Assembly: GCA_019308525.1 (NCBI GenBank)
Contig: JAFDIC010000101.1
Coordinates: 1-10,492, forward strand
Direction of reading: 5' to 3'
DNA from: Deltaproteobacteria bacterium
Lineage (GTDB): Bacteria > Desulfobacterota > DSM-4660 > Desulfatiglandales > HGW-15
Length of the DNA stretch: 10,492 bases
Shown: piece after piece, positions 5,564 through 10,492 of the stretch
How positions within the stretch are numbered: position 1 is the first letter of the stretch
Layout of the letters: every line of letters starts with the position of its first letter
Made by a program: the position numbers and the translations under genes
Notes under the pieces: model-generated
Seen by the model: the letters and a program-made list of their open reading frames with translations, nothing else
Told to the model about the DNA's origin: nothing
The model's database searches: none

Positions 5564-6769
5564 ATGAAGGTAGATAACAGCGGTGAGGCACAGGTGAAGG
5601 TGATAACGGGAAACACGGCGGCAGCCTTTGGAGCAATGCTGAGCCGTCCGGAGGTAGTGGCACTTTACCCGATTACGCCCCAGAGCGAAGTGGCCGAAGA
5701 AATGGCCCGGTTCCACGCTGAGGGTCTCCTTGATGCCGAAATGGTGGAGGTTGAGGGAGAAAACTCTGCAATGAACATAGTGTGTGCTGCTGCCCTTGCA
5801 GGTGGCCGGGTCTTTACGTCCACCTCCTCATGGGGATTGGCCTTCATGTATGATGCCGTCCTTCAAGCCTCGGGTTACAGGGCCCCTGTGGTGATGGCAA
5901 ATGCCAACAGAGAGGCTCCCGGAATCATGGCGGTCTCCTGCGGACACTCAGACCTTATTATGACGAGGGATGCGGGGTGGATATCGCTGATATGCGAAAA
6001 CTGCCAGGAGATCCTTGACACCATAATCATGGCTTACAGGCTGGCAGAGGACTTTGATATTCAGTTGCCCGTAATGGTCAATTATGATGGCTTTTATCTT
6101 TCCTACCTTGCTGAGAAGGTTGAGATCCCTGCAAGGAAACAAGTCGATGACTTCCTTCAACCTTTAGAGAAACAACCCCAGAGGCCAAGGCTCAGGCCGG
6201 GGAAACCCGTTGCAGTAGGGACCCATGGGATCCTGGCGGGCTTCGTGGAGCTTCGCTACAAGCACAGTTCAGCGCTTGAGAGGGCCAAGAAGAAATTTGA
6301 CGGTATCGACAGGGATTTTCAGGAGAAATTCGGCCGCGGATATGGCGGACAAATCGAACAATACATGAATGAGGACGCTGATATCGTCATGGTGGCGGCG
6401 GGCAGCTTGGCAGGCACCGTCAAGAAGGTTATTGATGTGAAAAGAGAGCAGGGCCTCAAGGTTGGTCTGGTTAGAATGAAGATGTTCAGGCCCTTTCCCA
6501 GGGAACGCATGACGGAGGCCCTCCGGGGGCGCAAGGCGATCGGCGTGATTGACAGGAGTGTGTGCATGGGATGGAACCGGGGGCCGTTTTTCGTGGAGTT
6601 GCGGGCGATTTCTCCGGAGTTGGGTCCTGTGCCCATGTTGAGCTTTATTCACGGTCTCGGTAACGTGGATGTCAGTCCCGATGATGTGAGTAAGATGATC
6701 GATATGGTCCATGCCGCGTCAAAGGGCGGGCCCTATGAAGAGGTCACGTGGTTTTCCATGGACGAATAA
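5564..6769 (+). CDS. porA: 2-oxoacid:ferredoxin oxidoreductase, alpha subunit (PorA/PadG-like)
   Basis: This 401-residue subunit carries the pyrimidine-binding half of the TPP site and the transketolase C-terminal-like domain. YPITPQSEVAEEMA (from residue 35) and VEVEGENSAMN (61-71) are the family signatures. They are followed by a TSTSSWGLAFMYD region, then GHSDLIMTRDAGWI, which is typical of PorA. The C-terminal domain (about 275-395) contains VGLVRMKMFRPFP and AIGVIDRSVCMGWNRGP. Length fits the family (about 390-410). It starts one base after porD and is followed by a 147-bp spacer before porB, the longest gap inside this operon. Subunit order D-A-B-G is that of pyruvate- or branched-chain-type enzymes, but a phenylglyoxylate role is suggested by the Mo/Fe-S genes downstream. 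The substrate cannot be decided from sequence alone. Confidence 0.93.
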   Translation: MKVDNSGEAQVKVITGNTAAAFGAMLSRPEVVALYPITPQSEVAEEMARFHAEGLLDAEMVEVEGENSAMNIVCAAALAGGRVFTSTSSWGLAFMYDAVLQASGYRAPVVMANANREAPGIMAVSCGHSDLIMTRDAGWISLICENCQEILDTIIMAYRLAEDFDIQLPVMVNYDGFYLSYLAEKVEIPARKQVDDFLQPLEKQPQRPRLRPGKPVAVGTHGILAGFVELRYKHSSALERAKKKFDGIDRDFQEKFGRGYGGQIEQYMNEDADIVMVAAGSLAGTVKKVIDVKREQGLKVGLVRMKMFRPFPRERMTEALRGRKAIGVIDRSVCMGWNRGPFFVELRAISPELGPVPMLSFIHGLGNVDVSPDDVSKMIDMVHAASKGGPYEEVTWFSMDE

Positions 6770-6773
6770 GGGC

Positions 6774-6792
6774 CCGGGTCCAGAGTGCCCGG
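6774..6792 (+). other. GC-rich hairpin in the porA-porB spacer
   Basis: CCGGG (6774-6778) pairs with CCCGG (6788-6792), extended by a T-G pair, with a seven-base loop. No T-tract follows, so it is not a standard terminator. It lies five bases after the porA stop in a 147-bp spacer that also has two GCTGGATT copies. It could stabilise or process the mRNA between subunits. This is weakly supported. Confidence 0.3.
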
Positions 6793-6904
6793 CGGCCCCG
6801 CTGGATTCTGACTGCTGGATTATGCCCGGGGATATCAGAGCACAGGCTTTGGTCTCTTTGACTTCCACCATGGGGGGAGAACCGCAGATTTCGATGGGCA
6901 ATAG

Positions 6905-6910
6905 AAGGGG
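6905..6910 (+). promoter_or_regulatory. Ribosome binding site deciding the porB start
   Basis: AAGGGG abuts the first in-frame ATG (6911) with no spacing, but stands six bases before the second ATG (6917). The second start is therefore preferred, shortening PorB by two residues. Confidence 0.65.
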
Positions 6911-6916
6911 ATGATA

Positions 6917-7858
6917 ATGGCTGAGAAAAAAAAGGTTAAACTTTTCAAGATCTTTGATTACTTTGTAGATGAAGACCCGTTCGCAGGAGGCCTTGCCTTT
7001 TGCTCGGGTTGTCCCCTGGAGCTCGTGCTCAGGTTCGTTGCAAGGATCCTGGGGAAGGACATGGTCATAACCGGCACTCCGTCATGCTCAGCGCCGGTAA
7101 TGATGGGCCAGAACATGGGCGCCTGGCACAAGCTGGCCTCCTACGGGACGCTCATGACCGGTGCGGCCTCCACGGCAACAGGCCTTTCAAGGTATTACAA
7201 GAAGGCGGGAGAGGATGTGACCGTGGTCTGCTTCAATGGTGATGGGTGTGCAGCAGATGTGGGCTTCCAGCCCCTATCGGGAGCGGCGGAGAGGAATGAA
7301 AACTTCATCTACATATGCTATGACAATGAAGGTTATATGAATACCGGCATACAGCGAAGCAGTACGACGCCCATGGGTGCCAGGACGACCACGACCCCTG
7401 TTGGCATAGCGAGAAAGGGGAAAGAGAGTACGCCCAAGAATCTGCCTTTGCTGATGGCCATGCACAAGATACCTTATGTCGCTACTGCAACCTTGAGCCA
7501 CCTGGAAGATTTTGCGAAAAAGCTCAAGAGGGCCAAGGAGAAGAGAAAGGAGGGCTTGGCATACATACATGTATTCAGTCCCTGTCCCACGGGGTGGGGC
7601 GTGGCCACTGATCTGGGAATAGAACTTTGCAGGAGGGCGGTAAGGACCAATTATTTTCCGTTGTGGGAGGCCGAGAGGGGCCAGTTCAGATTTACCCACA
7701 TGGTAAAGAACCCCAGGCCCATCAAGGAATACATCCAGCTAATCGGGAAATTCCGCCACCTGAGCGAAGAGGATATAGATCGTATCCAGGAGGAGGTCAA
7801 CAGGAACTACGCCTTCTTGTGTCATCTTACTGAGTTCAAAGAGACCTCACAATGCTGA
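6917..7858 (+). CDS. porB: 2-oxoacid:ferredoxin oxidoreductase, beta subunit (PorB/PadI-like)
   Basis: This 313-residue TPP-binding catalytic subunit carries the proximal [4Fe-4S] cluster. The four expected cluster cysteines are visible: C29 and C32 in FCSGC, C57 in TPSCSAP and C223 in SPCPTGW. The TPP/Mg motif starts at G108-D109-G110 and ends with DNEGYMNTG (136-144). The enzyme decarboxylates a 2-oxoacid and transfers the acyl group to CoA, passing electrons through PorD to ferredoxin. Length is normal (about 290-320). The C-terminal 60 residues hold the usual PIKEYIQLIGKFRHL segment. It lies 147 bp after porA and 25 bp before porG, in the same direction. The likely in-pathway substrates are phenylglyoxylate or another aryl 2-oxoacid; pyruvate or 2-oxoisovalerate remain possible. 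Confidence 0.93.
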   Translation: MAEKKKVKLFKIFDYFVDEDPFAGGLAFCSGCPLELVLRFVARILGKDMVITGTPSCSAPVMMGQNMGAWHKLASYGTLMTGAASTATGLSRYYKKAGEDVTVVCFNGDGCAADVGFQPLSGAAERNENFIYICYDNEGYMNTGIQRSSTTPMGARTTTTPVGIARKGKESTPKNLPLLMAMHKIPYVATATLSHLEDFAKKLKRAKEKRKEGLAYIHVFSPCPTGWGVATDLGIELCRRAVRTNYFPLWEAERGQFRFTHMVKNPRPIKEYIQLIGKFRHLSEEDIDRIQEEVNRNYAFLCHLTEFKETSQC

Positions 7859-7883
7859 TTAGCGGATTTCGGGGAGATGGAAT

Positions 7884-8432
7884 ATGATTGAAGTCAGGTT
7901 TCACGGTAGGGGAGGACAGGGGGCGGTAATGGCCTCCAGGATACTGGCAAACGCCTTCGTGAGGGAAGGCAAATTCGGCAGTGCTTTCCCCATGTTCGGC
8001 TTTGAGAGGCGGGGGGCCCCGGTTACGGCATTTGGCCGATTCGACGAAAAACCCATCAAGGAGAAGACCCAGATATACCATCCTGATTGCCTGATCGTGC
8101 TTGATCCATCACAGAGTAACGCCCCTTACATTTATGAGGGGCTGAAGCCGAATGGTATCCTGGTAATAAACAGGGCGAAGCCTTTCAATGAAAAACCACA
8201 TCCGAATATCGCGATAATAGGAATGGTGGATGCGAACAAAATAGCCCTTGAGGAGATAGGGATACAGGCTCCCAATACATGCATGTTGGGGGTCTTTGCG
8301 GCTACAACCGGATGGATAAAGCTTGAGTCCATAATATCGGGGCTCGAAGATTATTTTGACGGGAAAAAACTGGAGGGCAACATAAGGTGCGCCAAAAGGG
8401 GTTTCGAGGAGTGTAAGATAACCAGATTTTGA
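7884..8432 (+). CDS. porG: 2-oxoacid:ferredoxin oxidoreductase, gamma subunit (PorG/PadE-like)
   Basis: This 182-residue protein has the same fold family as IorB (PF01558). The loop GRGGQG is at 8-13, followed by AVMASRILANAF; FGFERRGAPV at 38-47 is the gamma-subunit signature. Gamma subunits bind part of CoA and complete the heterotetramer with PorA, PorB and PorD. Length is typical (about 180-190). The ATG at 7884 has GGGGAG seven bases upstream and lies 25 bp after porB. The C-terminus shows the common ANTCMLGVFAATTGW-like region (residues about 130-147). With this gene the enzyme is complete; no NAD-reducing flavoprotein subunit, as in PadEFGHI, is present in the window. Confidence 0.93.
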   Translation: MIEVRFHGRGGQGAVMASRILANAFVREGKFGSAFPMFGFERRGAPVTAFGRFDEKPIKEKTQIYHPDCLIVLDPSQSNAPYIYEGLKPNGILVINRAKPFNEKPHPNIAIIGMVDANKIALEEIGIQAPNTCMLGVFAATTGWIKLESIISGLEDYFDGKKLEGNIRCAKRGFEECKITRF

Positions 8433-8517
8433 AGGAGAATCCTTTCTTGAAGTGTTTGATCCCAACAGGAGGTTTCACGGCAGGGACCTCAAATAAAGGA
8501 TGAGAGGGGTGTAAGCT

Positions 8518-9168
8518 ATGACGAGATATGGAATGGTGATAGACCTGAAAAAGTGTATTGGTTGTTGGTCCTGTACCATATCATGCAAGGAGGAGCACTT
8601 CCTCCCCAGGGGTATATTGTGGAACAGGGTGCTTATAGGTGAGTCGGGAAAATACCCGGCGGTCAAGAAGGAGATGTATCCTGTCCTTTGCAACCATTGC
8701 AAGGAAGCTGCATGCGTGGATGTTTGTCCTACCGGTGCAACCTACAAAAGGGAAGACGGGATAGTGGTCGTGGATGCAGACAAGTGCATAGGGTGCAGGT
8801 ACTGCTTGATCGCATGTCCTTATCAACAGAGGACACCCTACAAGGACGATAAGGTAGAATGGTTCCCGGGGCAGGGGCTGACCGAATTCGAAAAGGTGGG
8901 AAGATTGCTGTATCCTTTGCAAAAGGGTACTATGACGAAATGTAACTTTTGCGCCGAAAGAATTGATGAAGGGTTGAAGAAAGGCCTGAAACCGGGGGAG
9001 GACAATGATGCTACCCCCGCCTGCGTGATAGGCTGTCCGGTAAATGCGAGGATCTTCGGAGACCTGGATGATCCTACAAGCAAGGTATGCGAGCTTATCA
9101 AGGTGAGAAAGGGTTACCAGCTGCACCCGGATCTTGGTACGGATCCTTCTGTCTATTATGTCAATTAG
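8518..9168 (+). CDS. Four-cluster [4Fe-4S] electron-transfer subunit of a molybdopterin oxidoreductase (DmsB/PadC-like)
   Basis: This 216-residue iron-sulfur subunit has sixteen cysteines in the four-cluster pattern of DmsB/NrfC/PadC proteins: C13-C16-C19-C23, C58-C61-C66-C70, C90-C93-C96-C100 and C142-C145-C169-C173. It starts MTRYGMVIDLKKCIGCWSC, with no signal peptide and no membrane anchor, so it should work in the cytoplasm. The insert between clusters three and four (about 104-140) is long, with a WFPGQGLTEFEKVG stretch. It passes electrons between the Mo-cofactor subunit encoded 27 bp downstream and an acceptor. In Azoarcus and Aromatoleum PadC is the matching subunit of phenylacetyl-CoA:acceptor oxidoreductase. 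Other CISM enzymes (thiosulfate or polysulfide reductases) have similar subunits, so the Pad link rests on context. The ATG at 8518 has GAGGGG about eight bases before it. It starts 85 bp after porG. Confidence 0.9.
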   Translation: MTRYGMVIDLKKCIGCWSCTISCKEEHFLPRGILWNRVLIGESGKYPAVKKEMYPVLCNHCKEAACVDVCPTGATYKREDGIVVVDADKCIGCRYCLIACPYQQRTPYKDDKVEWFPGQGLTEFEKVGRLLYPLQKGTMTKCNFCAERIDEGLKKGLKPGEDNDATPACVIGCPVNARIFGDLDDPTSKVCELIKVRKGYQLHPDLGTDPSVYYVN

Positions 9169-9195
9169 TCTTTAACCTGCAAGGAGGGATGACAT

Positions 9196-10492
9196 ATGCC
9201 TGCACAAAATGAGAGGATTTGGGAAGACGTCTGGGTAAATACCACCTGTGGAGCCTGTTACTGCGGATGTGGCGTGAGGGTCCGCAGGGTCAACGGTGTT
9301 CCTGTCAAGATAGAGGGAATCCAGGGGAGCACCATGGGTGGAGAAAATGCCGGGGTCTGCGGCAAGGGGGCAGCGGCCATAATGTATTATCACGATCCGA
9401 ACAGGGTCACGAAGCCCCTGAGGCGGACAAACCCTGATAAGGGTATCGGCGTCGACCCGAAATGGAAAGAGATCTCATGGGATGAAGCCCTGGACGAGAT
9501 AGCAGATAGGATGAAGAAGATCATTGCCGATGATCCCCATAAGGTCCTGTTGAGCAACCAGACCCAGAGGGCCAGCGATGGACCCCACAATCACCTTTAT
9601 TTTTACGGGGCCGCGATGGGACAGCATGCCAACGGCTGTTTCATTATCGGGGGGGGAAGCCTCCATTGTGGAAATGCCGCCCATATGATGGGGGGGCTTA
9701 TCCACGGGGCCTGGTCCATCGCTCCGGACTGGGGGTATACAAAGTTTGTGCTCAAGTTCGGGTCCAGCAAGGGAACAGGATCCGGGCACTCGGCCATGAC
9801 CAACGCCAGGCTGAGGGCAGGGGCCATGGAAAGAGGCATCAAGGAAGTGGTCTTTGACCCCATGTGCAACTTTGCAGGAGGCAAGGCCACCGAGTGGATC
9901 CCCATCCTGCCCGGAACCGACTCCGCGCTGGCGCTTGCCATGTGTAACTATATCCTCAATGAATTGAAGGTCTACGATTCGGCCTACCTGAAGGCCAAAA
10001 CAAACCTGCCTTACCTCATTCGTCCTGACGGCACATACGTGAGGGACCAGGACTCGGGTAAGCCCTTGATATACGATGAGAGGGAGAAAAAGATAAAGGA
10101 ATATGATGCCCCTGTTCAGGACTATGAAGACTATGCCCTTGAGGGGGAGTTCGAGGTCAACGGTACCAAGTGCAGGCCCGCTTTCATGTCACTCAGGGAG
10201 CACCTGAAACAGTTCGGCATGAAATGGGCCTCGGAAATCACCACGGTACCGGAAGAGACCATAAGGCGCATTGCTGAAGAGTGGGTGGAAAATGCCCAGA
10301 TCGGGAGCACCATAACCATAGAGGGGAAGACCTTCCCTTACAGGCCTGTGGCAGCGATCACCTTCCGAGGGGCCCAGGGCCATTCGAACGGCATCCACCA
10401 GGTAGCCGCGATCGACCTGCTCTCTGAATTGGTGGGCGCGGAAGACGTACCGGGAGGGACCCTGGGGTGGCCCTCCATAAGGAGAAAATATC
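9196..10492 (+). CDS. Molybdopterin oxidoreductase catalytic subunit (PadB-like), 5' part
   Basis: The first 432 codons of a large Mo- or W-bis-MGD enzyme run off the right edge without a stop. The N-terminal [4Fe-4S] motif is C18-x2-C21-x3-C25-x29-C55-G-K57-G. Then come the domain II/III features: HDPNRVTKPLRR, WKEISWDEALDEIA, and a GGGSLHCGNAAHMMGG stretch where C158 is a candidate metal ligand. KEVVFDP..., EWIPILPGTDSALALAM and TVPEETIRRIAEEW follow. There is no twin-arginine signal: the protein begins MPAQNERIWEDVWVNTTC, so it is cytoplasmic. AAGGAGG lies eight bases before the ATG at 9196, a near-ideal site. Known relatives include PadB of phenylacetyl-CoA:acceptor oxidoreductase and other uncharacterised CISM enzymes. 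A cytoplasmic site suits a CoA-ester substrate. A membrane subunit or chaperone may follow beyond the window. Confidence 0.9.
   Translation, partial: MPAQNERIWEDVWVNTTCGACYCGCGVRVRRVNGVPVKIEGIQGSTMGGENAGVCGKGAAAIMYYHDPNRVTKPLRRTNPDKGIGVDPKWKEISWDEALDEIADRMKKIIADDPHKVLLSNQTQRASDGPHNHLYFYGAAMGQHANGCFIIGGGSLHCGNAAHMMGGLIHGAWSIAPDWGYTKFVLKFGSSKGTGSGHSAMTNARLRAGAMERGIKEVVFDPMCNFAGGKATEWIPILPGTDSALALAMCNYILNELKVYDSAYLKAKTNLPYLIRPDGTYVRDQDSGKPLIYDEREKKIKEYDAPVQDYEDYALEGEFEVNGTKCRPAFMSLREHLKQFGMKWASEITTVPEETIRRIAEEWVENAQIGSTITIEGKTFPYRPVAAITFRGAQGHSNGIHQVAAIDLLSELVGAEDVPGGTLGWPSIRRKY

Noticed and set aside
6711..6914. 67-residue open frame bridging porA and the spacer as a small gene
   Set aside because: It overlaps the end of porA in another frame, lacks a ribosome site, and is of low-complexity composition without motifs.
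8467..8472. AGGAGG as the ribosome site of an extra small gene between porG and the Fe-S subunit
   Set aside because: No start codon lies at a useful distance and no open frame follows before 8518.
8581..9126. 181-residue minus-strand open frame across the Fe-S subunit
   Set aside because: The plus strand encodes a perfect four-cluster ferredoxin pattern; the antisense frame shows no recognisable domain.

Overview
The window reads as a piece of an anaerobic, ferredoxin-based aromatic amino acid or aromatic acid degradation locus. The likely source is a strictly anaerobic bacterium, and a sulfate-reducing or syntrophic Desulfobacterota member is my best guess. The reasons are two different CoA-dependent 2-oxoacid:ferredoxin oxidoreductases, a cytoplasmic molybdopterin/Fe-S enzyme, dense [4Fe-4S] cysteine motifs, a moderately GC-rich composition with heavy AGG arginine use, and good Shine-Dalgarno sites. 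The lineage is inference; no marker gene is present.

Layout. On the minus strand are a partial metal-dependent amidohydrolase (Amidohydro_2 type, running off the left edge) and, upstream of it, a stand-alone response regulator with an unusual aromatic-rich tail. A 646-bp divergent intergenic region (1187-1832) follows. It contains a 330-bp MITE-like element bounded by perfect 16-bp inverted repeats, with a second 21-bp inverted repeat nested inside. From 1833 onward everything is on the plus strand: iorA and iorB (indolepyruvate/arylpyruvate:ferredoxin oxidoreductase), then a near-perfect sigma70 promoter and a GntR/FCD regulator. After the regulator come a 2x[4Fe-4S] ferredoxin subunit, PorA-, PorB- and PorG-type subunits of a second, four-subunit 2-oxoacid oxidoreductase, a four-cluster Fe-S electron-transfer subunit, and the start of a molybdopterin catalytic subunit that runs off the right edge.

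How the genes may work together. IorAB converts arylpyruvates (from Phe, Tyr, Trp transamination) to arylacetyl-CoA. In the known anaerobic phenylacetate pathway of Aromatoleum/Azoarcus, phenylacetyl-CoA:acceptor oxidoreductase (PadBCD, a molybdenum/Fe-S enzyme) makes phenylglyoxylate. Phenylglyoxylate dehydrogenase (PadEFGHI, a POR-family enzyme) then makes benzoyl-CoA. The gene set here contains a plausible counterpart for each step: IorAB, then Mo/Fe-S subunits, then PorDABG. I therefore propose an arylpyruvate-to-aroyl-CoA (alpha-oxidation) operon. The families are clear from the sequence; the substrates are inferred from gene content.

Regulation. gntR overlaps the ferredoxin gene by 4 bp and sits behind its own strong promoter, which carries a GTATAC palindrome near the predicted transcription start. 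That suggests an autoregulated FCD-type repressor controlling the por/Mo operon in response to an aromatic acid or acyl-CoA. No tRNA, rRNA or CRISPR array was seen.
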